Shown: positions 51,131 to 59,268 of the stretch, piece by piece
Layout: every line of letters begins with the position of its first letter
Position numbering within the stretch: position 1 is the first letter of the stretch
Assembly: GCF_024172125.1 (NCBI RefSeq)
Contig: NZ_JAMZEA010000008.1
Coordinates: 248,001-312,000 of the forward strand
Direction of reading: 5' to 3'
Length of the DNA: 64,000 nt
DNA from: Actinomadura rupiterrae
Lineage (GTDB): Bacteria > Actinomycetota > Actinomycetes > Streptosporangiales > Streptosporangiaceae
The notes under the pieces: model-generated
Seen by the model: the letters and a program-made list of their open reading frames with translations, nothing else
Told to the model about the DNA's origin: nothing
Databases searched by the model: none
Translations under genes and position numbers: made by a program

Positions 51131-52093
51131 CTAACCTGCGGCGAGAGTGCGGGCGGCGGCGAGGACCAGGGAGACGGCGGCGATGTCCTGGGTGATCACG
51201 CCGACCGACTTGTAGAGGGTGATCTCGTCCGGGGTCGTCCGTCCCGGGTGCGTGCCCTCGATCACCTCGCCCAGCTCGGCGCGCACGTGGTCGGCGGTGA
51301 TCAGGCCGCGCTCGATCGGCTCGGCGAGGTCGAGGTTCGGCGGGACGGCCTCCAGCGCGGCCGTTCGGGACTCGACGAACAGGGAAGCGTCGGCGACGGT
51401 CGCGTCGTCCAGCTCGCGTCCGCGCGGGTTGTAGCCGATCGAGGTGACGTGGGTGCCCGGCGCGAGCCAGGCGCGGCGGATGACCGGTTCGTCCGCGTAA
51501 GTCGCGCCGCACACGATGTCCGCGCCGTCGCATGCCTCCTCGTAAGAGGCCATGGCTCGTACCGGGACATCGCCGGACATCTCCGCCGCGAACGCGCGCG
51601 TCCGCTCGAAGTCTCGGCCCGCCACCCTGATCTCGCGCAACGACCGCGCGAACGGCAAGGCGCGTATGTGCGCGCGTGCCTGCGGGCCCGTCCCGAAGAC
51701 CGCCGCAACGGACGCGTCCGGACGAGCCAGCAGGCGTGCCGACAGGACGGCGCACGCCGCGGTGCGGGTCGCCGTGATGTGCGTCCCGTCCAGGAACGCG
51801 ACGGGTTCGCCGGTCCCCGCGTCGAACGCCACGATCACCGCCTGCCGAACCGGCAGACCATTTCCGGCGTTCCCCGGGAACACCGACACGAGCTTGCTGA
51901 TCAGCAGCTCGGCGGACGGCGCGTACCCGGGCATGTCCAGCAGCAGCGCGTCCGCCTCGGGAACCAGCGCGGCCGTCCGGGCGGGGACCGCCGCCCTCCC
52001 CGCCGAGAGGTCGGCCATGGCCGGTGCCAGGGCGTCCACCAGCGCCTCGACGTCCAGCAGTTCCTCAACGTCCTGTTGCGAGAGCACGATCAC
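51131..52093 (-). CDS. ornithine cyclodeaminase/mu-crystallin family protein
   Basis: 320 residues, GTG start. NAD(P)-binding segment VAAVFGTGPQARAHIRALPFARSLREIRVAGRD, substrate-side ISKLVSVFPGNAGNGLPVRQAVIVAFDAGTGEPVAFLDGTHITATRTAA, and later THVTSIGYNPRGRELDDATV and LYKSVGVITQDIAA. Members deaminate ornithine to proline or reduce cyclic imines or ketone acids; exact reaction unknown. Stands alone between a regulator and the XRE/TPR gene. Confidence 0.88.
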   Translation of the reverse strand: MIVLSQQDVEELLDVEALVDALAPAMADLSAGRAAVPARTAALVPEADALLLDMPGYAPSAELLISKLVSVFPGNAGNGLPVRQAVIVAFDAGTGEPVAFLDGTHITATRTAACAVLSARLLARPDASVAAVFGTGPQARAHIRALPFARSLREIRVAGRDFERTRAFAAEMSGDVPVRAMASYEEACDGADIVCGATYADEPVIRRAWLAPGTHVTSIGYNPRGRELDDATVADASLFVESRTAALEAVPPNLDLAEPIERGLITADHVRAELGEVIEGTHPGRTTPDEITLYKSVGVITQDIAAVSLVLAAARTLAAG

Positions 52094-52224
52094 GTCCGCA
52101 ACCTACTCGCCGCCTCCGACAATCCCAGTCGGAGGCTCGGACGCACGGCAACTCCGCGAGCGCATCGACTGCGCACCGGGCAGCGAGCCGCCGAAACGTG
52201 AGGTCGTGCCTGGGCCGTGCACAA

Positions 52225-52257
52225 AAGGGCCGCGCCCGCTGAGCGGACGCGGCCCTT
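52225..52257 (-). terminator. hairpin terminator downstream of the XRE/TPR gene
   Basis: Stem AAGGGCCGCG/CGCGGCCCTT with the inner CCGCT/AGCGG able to pair, 23 bases after the stop; a short A-run precedes on the plus strand (T-run for the minus transcript). Confidence 0.8.
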
Positions 52258-52279
52258 GAGGACCGTTCGGGAGGTGGGG

Positions 52280-53716
52280 TCAGACTCCGATGTCGCAGGG
52301 GGCCGTGTGGGGGCGGCCGGCGCGGAGACCTGCGGCTTCGAGGGACTGGCGGTAGGCGGTGGTCGCGGCGAGGGTGTCGCCGGCGATCTGGAAGAGGTCG
52401 CCCAGTTCGTGGAGAAGGCGGGCGGTCGAGCGGTTCGCGGGGAGTTCGGCGAGCTGGGTCGCGGCGGCGCGCAGAACCACGAGTGCGGCCTGCGGGTCGT
52501 GCTGCGCAACGCGTGCGCGCGCGAGGACGAGCCTGGCCTGGGCCATCTTGTGCGTCCGCGCGACGAGGTCGGTGCCCGGGGGCGGGCCGAGGGTGGTGAG
52601 GCTGTCCTCGGTGGGCGCGGCCAGGGCCATGCCGGTTTCGAGGAACTCCTCCAGGCCGGAGATGGCCTGCGCGGGCCGCCCGAGGATGACCAGGGCGCGG
52701 GCCTTCTCCACGGTGCGTTCGGTGACTTCCGCGCCTTCCAGGTCCTCCGCGCCTTCCAGCAGGCGGAGCGCCTCTTCGGCCGCGCCGGGGGACGCGCCGA
52801 GCGGCATGTCCTCCGGGACGGGCGTCTCGACGGAGAACGCCGGGACGCCGCGGAGCAGTGCCTTCGCGGCTGCGAGATCCAGACGCGCGAGCGCACGAGG
52901 ACGGGTGCCCTCACCGCGCGCGGCCAGGGCCTGGTCCGCGAAGTAGAGGGAGTCGCCGATGGCGTTCTGGTCGAGAGCGCGGACGCTGGCCTGCTGGTAG
53001 CAGACGCTGAGCGTGTCGCCGTCCCCGGTCCGTCCGGCCTCCTCGGCGGCGAGGAGCGTGCGGCCGAGCGCGTGCGCGCGGGCGAAATCAGAGCGGTCCA
53101 CGTAGGCGAGCAGCAGCATGCGGCCCACCTCGATCCGCTCGTGCCCGCGCGCGAGGCCGAGCTCGTCCAGGCGAGCGAAGGTCCGCTCCCCCAGCGCGAT
53201 CGCTTGGCCGAGGTCGCCGACCGCGTGGTAGCAGCGGGCGAGCGAGATCACCGGAGGGAGCCAGCTGGTCCGCCCGGGGTCGCGTTCGGCCTGCTCGCGC
53301 AGCTCCTCGAACAGCGCGATCGCGTCCTCGACGCGGCCGAGCTGCTCCAGCGCGTGGGCCTGGCCCTCGCGCGCCCGCGCGGTGAGGTCGGGGTCGTCGC
53401 TGCGCTTGATGACGTCCTCGAAGACGGACGCGGCGCCGCGCGGGTCGCCGGCCAGCAGGGCCAGGTGCGCGTGGCGCTCCCGGACCTCCAGGTGGGCGCG
53501 CTGCTCCGGCTCCACGCCCTCGGCGAGGTACTCGGGCGTGCACCCGAGACGCTCGGCCAGCATCCGCAGCACGGTGGGGGTGGGAGTCCGCTTACCGGAC
53601 TCGATCAACGAGATGTAACTGTCGGAGAGGTCGTGACCGGCGAGCTGCGCCTGTGACAAGCGTCTGGTCAGCCGCAGGTTGCGGACGCGCTCCCCGACGT
53701 TGCCTGGACCCGGCAT
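52280..53716 (-). CDS. XRE helix-turn-helix protein with TPR repeats
   Basis: 478 residues. N-terminal XRE domain (VGERVRNLRLTRRLSQAQLAGHDLSDSYISLIESGKRTPTPTVLRMLAERLG) followed by about eight to ten tetratricopeptide-like helical repeats to the end, the architecture of peptide-responsive or developmental regulators (BldD-neighbour and Rap/NprR-like types). Target and ligand unknown. No neighbour on the same transcript. Its promoter region includes inverted CGGTTATC/GATAACGG patches at about 53775-53860. Confidence 0.82.
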   Translation of the reverse strand: MPGPGNVGERVRNLRLTRRLSQAQLAGHDLSDSYISLIESGKRTPTPTVLRMLAERLGCTPEYLAEGVEPEQRAHLEVRERHAHLALLAGDPRGAASVFEDVIKRSDDPDLTARAREGQAHALEQLGRVEDAIALFEELREQAERDPGRTSWLPPVISLARCYHAVGDLGQAIALGERTFARLDELGLARGHERIEVGRMLLLAYVDRSDFARAHALGRTLLAAEEAGRTGDGDTLSVCYQQASVRALDQNAIGDSLYFADQALAARGEGTRPRALARLDLAAAKALLRGVPAFSVETPVPEDMPLGASPGAAEEALRLLEGAEDLEGAEVTERTVEKARALVILGRPAQAISGLEEFLETGMALAAPTEDSLTTLGPPPGTDLVARTHKMAQARLVLARARVAQHDPQAALVVLRAAATQLAELPANRSTARLLHELGDLFQIAGDTLAATTAYRQSLEAAGLRAGRPHTAPCDIGV

Positions 53717-54066
53717 GAGAACTCACTTAGCGGAAGTAAACAGGCGGCTGGGGTTCCGACATAATTGCACATCGTCGGTTATCGCACGTCGAGAGTAACG
53801 AAGCGGTCCCAGTCGTCCCTAGTTACGGCTTTGGCGGTGATAACGGCTTAACCCAGTAGATCATGCTCGACAGGCATCGCGCACGGAAGCCGTACCACGG
53901 CTGCGGCCGGGCGCCGCAATCGCCGTGCCCTGCGGGCCGGAGCGCCGATGGACGCGTCCACGCGGAGAAGGCGCACGCCAAGCCGCATGCGGACGGGTCA
54001 GGAGAGGCTTACCGAGGGCCTCGGCGCCCGCATCATGTGACGCAGATCACATGCTCCTGGGGCGGG
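53717..54066. other. 350-bp control region of the XRE/TPR gene
   Basis: Less G+C-rich near the gene (ACATAATTGCACATCG, then TTATCGCACGTCG, GTGATAACGG). Contains a consensus CRP-type site described separately. No gene; an open frame starting at 53863 only runs antisense through the PH-domain gene. Confidence 0.5.
54034..54053. promoter_or_regulatory. consensus CRP/GlxR-type binding site
   Basis: CATGTGACGCAGATCACATG is a perfect TGTGA-N6-TCACA palindrome extended by one base pair each side. It lies 14 bases past the stop of the bPH2 gene and about 320 bases upstream of the XRE/TPR start. CRP-family proteins of actinobacteria use this motif. It could control the XRE/TPR gene; the distance is long. 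Confidence 0.6.
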
Positions 54067-54594
54067 TCAGTCGTCCGAGGCGTTCTTGTTCGGGAAGATC
54101 ATCTCGCAGACCTCCAGGTACAGCTGCTCCGGATAGGGCAGGTACGGGACGGCCGAAAGGGCCTGGTCCTGACCGGCCGACTCCAGGACGAACTCGCCGT
54201 AGCCGAGCATCCGGCCCGCGACCGTCCGCTTGAAGCTCATGTCGGTGACCTTCGCCAGCGGCATCATCGCGACCTTGCGCGTGATCAGGCCGGTGGTGAG
54301 CAGCATCCGCTGGTTGGTGATCACGAAGTAGTCCACCGACCACTCCGCCACCCGCCAGACGAACCAGGCCAGCAGGATCAGCCAGCCCCACCAGATCCAG
54401 CTGATCACCGTGCCCGCGTCCTTGGCCAGGGTGTTGCTGAGCACCCCGGCGATGATCAGGCCGCCGAGGACGAGCCCGACCGGCAGCATCAGCACGGCCG
54501 GATGCCGGCGGACCGTGATCACCTGCGTCTCGTGCGGGAGCAGGTACTTGTTGACCGACGCGGGAGCGGAGTCACCGGGCGTGACCAGGCGCAT
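54067..54594 (-). CDS. PH-like (bPH2/DUF304) membrane protein
   Basis: 175 residues. N-terminal soluble part, two membrane helices (AVLMLPVGLVLGGLIIAGVL; VISWIWWGWLILLAWFVWRV), then a bacterial PH domain with the family pattern DYFVITNQRMLLTTGLITRKVAMMPLAKVTDMSFKR. Membrane-associated; function not defined. Starts 7 bases after the preceding 52-residue gene, so the two are one operon. Confidence 0.88.
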   Translation of the reverse strand: MRLVTPGDSAPASVNKYLLPHETQVITVRRHPAVLMLPVGLVLGGLIIAGVLSNTLAKDAGTVISWIWWGWLILLAWFVWRVAEWSVDYFVITNQRMLLTTGLITRKVAMMPLAKVTDMSFKRTVAGRMLGYGEFVLESAGQDQALSAVPYLPYPEQLYLEVCEMIFPNKNASDD

Positions 54595-54601
54595 GGGAAC
54601 C

Positions 54602-54760
54602 TCAGCCGAGCGCGTTGAGGAAGGTGGCCACCGAGTCTGCGGCGGAGGTCAGCCCCGACGCGGCGCGGGCGACCGAGCGCGCCGCCCCCTCGGGCTGCTG
54701 CACCAGGTAGACCACCGCCACCGCGACGGCCGCCCAGGCGACGTACTTCTTGGCGGGCAC
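54602..54760 (-). CDS. 52-residue single-span membrane protein
   Basis: GTG start at 54760 with GGGAGG 5-10 bases upstream; stop TGA at 54604-54602. The protein begins VPAKKYVAWAAVAVAVVYLV, one membrane helix, followed by QQPEGAARSVARAASGLTSAADSVATFLNALG, an amphipathic helix. Small proteins with this QQPEGAA pattern precede PH-domain genes in actinobacteria as far as I recall. A competing open frame in the same place lacks the pattern. Confidence 0.7.
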   Translation of the reverse strand: MPAKKYVAWAAVAVAVVYLVQQPEGAARSVARAASGLTSAADSVATFLNALG

Positions 54761-54953
54761 TCATGCCTCCCGGAGCGGACGACCCACGGACCCTCGGCCA
54801 GTTTCGCACAGCGCCCAGGCACGGCAAAGCACCCGCACGGCGCCTCCGCGGCCGTGTCACCCGGATCGTCCGCCGGTGTCACCCGGAAGTCGCCCCCAAC
54901 GTTTCATGCCCCCCGTTCGTTCTGTGGGGTGAGGGACGACGGAGACGGAAGGG

Positions 54954-55211
54954 TCAGGGGGTGTTCCCCAGTGAGGTACGCGGTGATCGGCGCCGCTTCT
55001 CCGCGGCGACGACGGCCAGCACCTGAAGGTGCTTGCGGGCGACGCGCTCCACCAGATCGGCCGGGGCGGCCCCGGTCACTTCGAGCGCGCCGTACCGGGC
55101 CGCGGTCACGCACCGCTCCACGGTCCGTCCGTCGTGCACGCCCGAGAACTCGCGGGCCAGCCGCTCGCCGATCTCGCCGTAGTGAGGTTCGGAGTCCGGT
55201 CGCTGAGCCAT
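54954..55211 (-). CDS. three-helix-bundle domain protein
   Basis: 85 residues from ATG 55211 with GGGGGAAG upstream. Helical pattern (PHYGEIGERLAREFSGVHDGRTVERCVTAARYGALEVTGAAPADLVERVARKHLQVLAVVAA) resembles the small three-helix dimerisation domain found alone or at the N-terminus of arsenate-reductase-like phosphatases in actinobacteria. Role unknown. Confidence 0.65.
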   Translation of the reverse strand: MAQRPDSEPHYGEIGERLAREFSGVHDGRTVERCVTAARYGALEVTGAAPADLVERVARKHLQVLAVVAAEKRRRSPRTSLGNTP

Positions 55212-55600
55212 GACGCTTCCCCCAAGCTCGCTCCCCCCGCCCCGGTCCTGAACCGTCCCCGAATGCCGGAGCGGCGGAGAGGAACGCCAGCCGACGTTCC
55301 GTAAACCGGGTACTACCCACCGTGAACGCCCCCCGAACCAAGATCGCCAGACGTCCCGCCCCGGCCACCAGAAGGACGCCACGCAACCGAAGGAGACCGA
55401 ATGCCAGCAGAATCCGAAGAAGGCCACATGAGAGCAGCCGGACGAGCCCGCGGCCAGCGCAGCCCCGGGAACCCGCGCAGACAGCACCCCGGAAGCCCAC
55501 GTGGTCAGCGCACCCCAAGGAGCCCGCGCGGACAGCCCAACCCCGGAAGCCCGCGCGGCCAGCCCGACCTGGGACCGGGGATCGGCGGACGTGAGGCGGG
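55212..55600. other. 389-bp low-complexity intergenic region
   Basis: Repeated GGAAGCCCGCGCGG(C/A)CAGC-like units at about 55470-55580. No gene recognised; open frames give Arg/Pro-rich translations without ribosome sites. It separates upp from the three-helix-bundle gene, both on the minus strand. Confidence 0.45.
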
Positions 55601-56239
55601 TCAGACGACGCCGTAGAGGCGGTCTCCGGCGTCGCCGAGGCCCGGGATGATGAAGCCGTGCTCGTTGAGGTGGTCGTCGATGGCCGCGGTGACGACGCGG
55701 ATCGGGGCGTCCGTGCCGGCGAAGTCCTCTTCGAGGTACTTCAGGCCCTCGGGGGCGGCGAGCAGGCAGAGCGCCGTGACGTCGCGGGCGCCGCGGTCGA
55801 GCAGCAGCTTGATCGCGGCGGCGAGCGTGCCGCCGGTGGCCAGCATCGGGTCGAGGACGTAGCACTGCCGGCCGGACAGGTCGTCCGGCAGGCGGGTGGC
55901 GTAGGTCTGGGCCTGGAGGGAGCCCTCGTCGCGGATCATCCCGAGGAAGCCGACCTCGGCGGTGGGCAGCAGCCGGGTCATGCCGTCCAGCATGCCCAGG
56001 CCCGCCCGCAGGATCGGCACGACCAGCGGCTTCGGGCTGGCCAGCTGGACGCCGTGGGCCTCGGCCACCGGCGTCTGAACGGTGACATCGGTCACCCGCA
56101 CGTCCCGGGTCGCCTCGTAGGCGAGGAGGGTCACCAGCTCGTCCGCCAGGCGGCGGAAGGTGGGCGAGTCGGTGCGCACGTCCCGCAGCGTGGTCAGCTT
56201 GTGGGCGACGAGCGGGTGGTCGACGGCAAGGGTCTGCAT
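55601..56239 (-). CDS. upp: uracil phosphoribosyltransferase
   Basis: 212 residues; salvages uracil to UMP with PRPP. PRPP-binding region CYVLDPMLATGGTLAAAIKLL, the N-terminal LVAHKLTTLRDVRTDSPTFRRLADELVTLLAYEATRD, the PILRAGLGMLDG substrate loop, and the C-terminal uracil-binding GFIIPGLGDAGDRLYG are all present. Standard length. Divergent from the gene at 56593; single gene. Confidence 0.96.
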   Translation of the reverse strand: MQTLAVDHPLVAHKLTTLRDVRTDSPTFRRLADELVTLLAYEATRDVRVTDVTVQTPVAEAHGVQLASPKPLVVPILRAGLGMLDGMTRLLPTAEVGFLGMIRDEGSLQAQTYATRLPDDLSGRQCYVLDPMLATGGTLAAAIKLLLDRGARDVTALCLLAAPEGLKYLEEDFAGTDAPIRVVTAAIDDHLNEHGFIIPGLGDAGDRLYGVV

Positions 56240-56592
56240 GTGCTCACGGTAGCCGACCTCGGAGGCCTGATCAGATCCCGCCCGGCCTGCGGCTAAACCT
56301 CGCGGGCGGCCCGGGACCCGGTTCGTTCGGCCCAGGTCGCCGAGCGAGGTGGGAGGACCGGCGGAAGGGAGGAGTCGGATCTTTCAGGAAGGTGGTGTCG
56401 GCCGGGCTCCAGGGCCGGGCAAAGGCAGGCGAAGATGGCCGTACGGGACGCATGGGGCGTGCCGACGCGGGTAGTTCGGCGGGAGACGGGGTGCTGGGCA
56501 CGTCAGGACGCCGGTGGGCCGGGGTCGGCCCACGCGTTCGGATGTCGGGCAGTGGGGTCGGGTCGCAGTCCGGTTCCGAGAGGAGGACCACG
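56240..56592. other. 353-bp intergenic region
   Basis: Divergent promoter region between upp and the Arg-rich protein gene. Reads as an open frame on the plus strand, but the best ribosome site (AGAGGAGG) is at its end, just before GTG 56593. Nothing else seen. Confidence 0.4.
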
Positions 56593-57048
56593 GTGGACGG
56601 CGAGACGGCGGCGCTTTCGGGTGCCTGGTCTGAGTCGGGGGGCACATCTGATCCGGCGGTCACGAGGGAGGCTGACCTCGTGGCGAGGAGAACGGCTCGA
56701 CGGGAGCGGGGGCTCGGCGCGGAGCGCGCGGAGTCCGGGCGCGTCCTGGGGGCGACGGCGGCGCGCCCGGCTTCGGCGGGAGCCGGCGCGGACGACGGCC
56801 GGGGAATGCCGCCGGGCGGCGGTCCCGTTGAGGAAGGCTGTACGGAGGACGACGCGACGAGACTTCAGGAGGCGGGGGTGCTGAATCTCACGCCGGAAGA
56901 GTCCCGGGAGCGGCTGCGCCGCCGGGCCCGGTTCCTGCGGGAGCTCGCCGAGGCCCGTGAGCTGCGGGAACGGGTGACACCGCATCGGGCGCGGCGCAAG
57001 CAGATCCACGCCGCGCTGCGGCACCGGACGTTCCGGTTCCTCCCTTGA
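56593..57048 (+). CDS. Arg-rich protein of unknown function upstream of tRNA-deaminase genes
   Basis: 151 residues from GTG 56593, preceded by AGAGGAGG. The first 90 residues are low-complexity (Gly/Ala/Arg). The last 50 form a conserved-looking basic helix (LTPEESRERLRRRARFLRELAEARELRERVTPHRARRKQIHAALRHRTFRF). I do not recognise the family. Next gene, 270 bases on, is the first of the TadA-associated pair. Confidence 0.6.
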   Translation: MDGETAALSGAWSESGGTSDPAVTREADLVARRTARRERGLGAERAESGRVLGATAARPASAGAGADDGRGMPPGGGPVEEGCTEDDATRLQEAGVLNLTPEESRERLRRRARFLRELAEARELRERVTPHRARRKQIHAALRHRTFRFLP

Positions 57049-57318
57049 CCTTTGCCGCCTAGCGGCGTCATCCCTGGTCGAAGTGGTGGAAAGCGAACCC
57101 CGGCGGGGCCGCGGAGGCGCCGCCGGGCGCTCGGTCGTCCCCGCTGGACGGGCCTGCTGCCCATCCGAGACTCCCGGCGGGGCCGGATCGAGTAGATTCG
57201 GACGGCGCGGTGTCCGGAAGGGACGCCGTGGCACCCCGCCCGGTACGGCGGCGGGGTTCGCGAGGGAGGGGCCCCGTGCCTCCGTCCTCGCAGGACACGC
57301 GCGCCGGGTGGGGTGGAC

Positions 57319-57804
57319 ATGACGGATGTGGACGCGGCGGATTTCGCCGTCGTGGTGTACCGCGAGGACGCGAGCTGGGAGGCGGAGGTCCTCCCGGTCG
57401 CGCTGACCGGCGACCTTGAGGGGCTGATCCATGCCCTCCGCCAGCAGCCGAGCCTCGGCGGCACCATCGGGCTCGTCTCGGTCGGCGACGACTTCTTCGT
57501 GGCGATCCGGCTGCTGGGCGAGGACGACATGGTCTTCCTGTCGGACGTCACCGCCTCGGTGGACTGGCCGCTCGCGCAGCAGGTCCTGGAGTACCTCGAC
57601 ATCCCCGTCCCGGAGGACGAGGAGCTCGACCAGGTGCTCCCGGTAGGCGACATGTCGATCTTCGCCGACCTCGGCCTGGACGAGATGGAGCTGGGCGCGA
57701 TCTCCGGCGACCTGGAGCTCTACCCGGACGAGATGCTCCTCAGCATCGCCGGCCGCCTCGGCTTCGCCATCGCCTTCGAACGAGCCCTAGACACCGTCGC
57801 CTGA
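57319..57804 (+). CDS. tRNA adenosine deaminase-associated protein
   Basis: 161 residues, acidic. Pattern ADFAVVVYREDASWEAEVLPVALTGDLEGLIHALRQQP...GTIGLVSVGDDFFVAIRLLGED..VFLSDVTASVDWPLAQQVLEYLDIP fits the actinobacterial proteins annotated as tRNA adenosine deaminase-associated. A GTG two codons upstream is equally possible. Function is not established; a second member lies 250 bases downstream. Confidence 0.85.
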   Translation: MTDVDAADFAVVVYREDASWEAEVLPVALTGDLEGLIHALRQQPSLGGTIGLVSVGDDFFVAIRLLGEDDMVFLSDVTASVDWPLAQQVLEYLDIPVPEDEELDQVLPVGDMSIFADLGLDEMELGAISGDLELYPDEMLLSIAGRLGFAIAFERALDTVA

Positions 57805-58056
57805 CCCCCGTCCGCCACTCCCCGCCCCCAGGCCAAGCACCCCCACCCGCCATCCCCCCGCGCCCCTCCAAACCACGCCCACGCCCCCCTTTCCTACGCG
57901 CCCCGAGCCCGTCCGGCCCGTGCCGCTCAGAGGTATGCGGTTCGGAGGCCGGCTGGGCAGGGTTGGGTGGCTTTCGGGGGGCGGCTGCCAGAGGTTCCGG
58001 TGAACTCGTCCGGTGCGGGGTGTGACCGGCGGATCCTCGTGGTCCACAATGAGAAC

Positions 58057-58494
58057 GTGTCGTATTTCGCCGCCGTCTTCGCCCGGACGCCGCAGGGCTG
58101 GGTGGGAACCGAGGCCGAGCTCGCGGAGGCCGAGAGCGTCGACGACATCGCCGACCAGATGCGCGAGGCCGCCGTCGAGTCCTACGGGGACTCGGTGGTC
58201 CTGCTGGTCGAGCGCGAGGACGACTGGTTCGCGATCGTCCGGCTGGACGGTGACGGCGAGCCGCGCGCGTACGTGTCCGCCGTCCGCGACGACCGGCTCG
58301 CGGGCCTGTTCCAGCCGCTCGTCGGGGAGGCCCCGGACGGCGACCCGTCCGGCGACGCCGCACTGCTGGGCGATCTCGGCGTCGACGGCGAGCAGCTCTC
58401 CGAGCTGGGCGAGCGCTCCCTGCCCGGCGACGCGCTGATGGCGGTCGCCGAGCGCGCGGGTTTCGGCGAGGAGTTCGACCGCCTCCGTGACTGA
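58057..58494 (+). CDS. tRNA adenosine deaminase-associated protein, second copy
   Basis: 145 residues from GTG 58057 (YFAAVFARTPQGWVGTEAELAEAESVDDIADQMREAA), with CACAAT 8 bases before it as a likely -10 box, so the message may be leaderless. Same fold pattern as the preceding gene (VVLLVEREDDWFAIVRLDGDGEPRAYVSAV). Its stop overlaps the tadA start by 8 bases, so the two are translated together; this supports a link to tRNA editing. Confidence 0.88.
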   Translation: MSYFAAVFARTPQGWVGTEAELAEAESVDDIADQMREAAVESYGDSVVLLVEREDDWFAIVRLDGDGEPRAYVSAVRDDRLAGLFQPLVGEAPDGDPSGDAALLGDLGVDGEQLSELGERSLPGDALMAVAERAGFGEEFDRLRD

Positions 58495-59008
58495 GGACGA
58501 CGCGTCCGGCGCCCGGGTGGAGTTCGGCGTCCCGGCCACCGACGACGCCGCTCGCGAGTACGAGCCGGCCATGCGCCTCGCCCTGGATGAGGCCCGTCTC
58601 GCAGCTCAGGCGGAAGACATTCCGGTAGGCGCCCTCGTCCTCGACCCGGACGGACGCGTGATCGGGCGCGGCCACAACGACCGCGAGCTGACCGGCGACC
58701 CGACCGGTCATGCCGAGATCGTCGCGATGCGCCAGGCCGCGTCCGCGCTGGGCTCGTGGCGCCTGACCGGCTGCACGCTGGTGGTGACGCTGGAGCCGTG
58801 CACGATGTGCGCGGGCGCGGCCGTCCAGGCCCGGCTGGACCGGATCGTCTACGGCGCGATCGACGAGAAGGCGGGCGCGGTCGGCTCCCTCTGGGACGTC
58901 GTCCGGGACCGCCGCCTCAACCACCGTCCCGAGGTGATCGTCGGCGTCCTCGCCGACGAGTGCGCCGTCCCGCTAATCGAGTTCTTCGCATCCCGCAGAG
59001 TCCGGTAG
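58487..59008 (+). CDS. tadA: tRNA-specific adenosine deaminase
   Basis: 173 residues; converts A34 to inosine in tRNA-Arg(ACG) anticodons. Zinc site: HAE in TGHAEIVAMRQA (His ligand and catalytic Glu) and PCTMC in LEPCTMCAGAAVQ. The core AMRLALDEARLAAQAEDIPVGALVLDPDGRVIGRGHN is typical. GTG start overlaps the preceding gene. A 20-residue acidic N-terminal extension precedes the core. tRNA-Ser(CGA) follows 10 bases after the stop. Confidence 0.93.
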   Translation: MTEDDASGARVEFGVPATDDAAREYEPAMRLALDEARLAAQAEDIPVGALVLDPDGRVIGRGHNDRELTGDPTGHAEIVAMRQAASALGSWRLTGCTLVVTLEPCTMCAGAAVQARLDRIVYGAIDEKAGAVGSLWDVVRDRRLNHRPEVIVGVLADECAVPLIEFFASRRVR

Positions 59009-59018
59009 GCTCTTCCGC

Positions 59019-59106
59019 GGTGGCGTCGCCTAGTGGACGAGGGCGCACGCCTCGAAAGCGTGTGAAGTGCAAGCTTCCGTGGGTTCGAATCCCACCGCCA
59101 CCGCCA
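59019..59106 (+). tRNA. tRNA-Ser (anticodon CGA)
   Basis: 88 nt with encoded CCA. Acceptor GGTGGCG pairs with CGCCACC; anticodon stem CACGC/GCGTG with loop CTCGAAA gives CGA; long variable arm; T-arm GTGGG-TTCGAAT-CCCAC. Confidence 0.96.
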
Positions 59107-59136
59107 TCTAGATGGCCTATGACCTGGCCAAACGTC

Positions 59137-59167
59137 TGAGGGCGGCACCCCGCGGGTGCCGCCCTCA
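59137..59167 (+). terminator. hairpin after tRNA-Ser(CGA)
   Basis: 14-bp stem TGAGGGCGGCACCC with 3-base loop; same design as those at 26690 and 41744. Confidence 0.8.
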
Positions 59168-59175
59168 ACGCTTTC

Positions 59176-59195
59176 TAGGCTCAGTTCTAGTCTCA
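59176..59195. promoter_or_regulatory. arm-site doublet after tRNA-Ser(CGA), relic attL candidate
   Basis: TAGGCTCA and TAGTCTCA, 12 bases apart, 69 bases after the tRNA. This is the layout seen inside attL of the integrated element (doublet 62 bases after tRNA-Ser(GGA)). Confidence 0.5.
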
Positions 59196-59268
59196 GTTGC
59201 CCTTCCCGGCCTGCTCATCGGGCTCGTCCGGGCCCTCGGCGGGCTCGTCCGGGGCCTCGGCGGGCGGG

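Noticed and set aside
53863..54618. Plus-strand open frame through the PH-domain gene
   Set aside because: Antisense to a clear bPH2 gene and to its stop region; no domain in this direction.
55322..55594. Arg/Pro-rich open frame upstream of upp
   Set aside because: Made of short repeats, no ribosome site, and codon pattern unlike neighbours.
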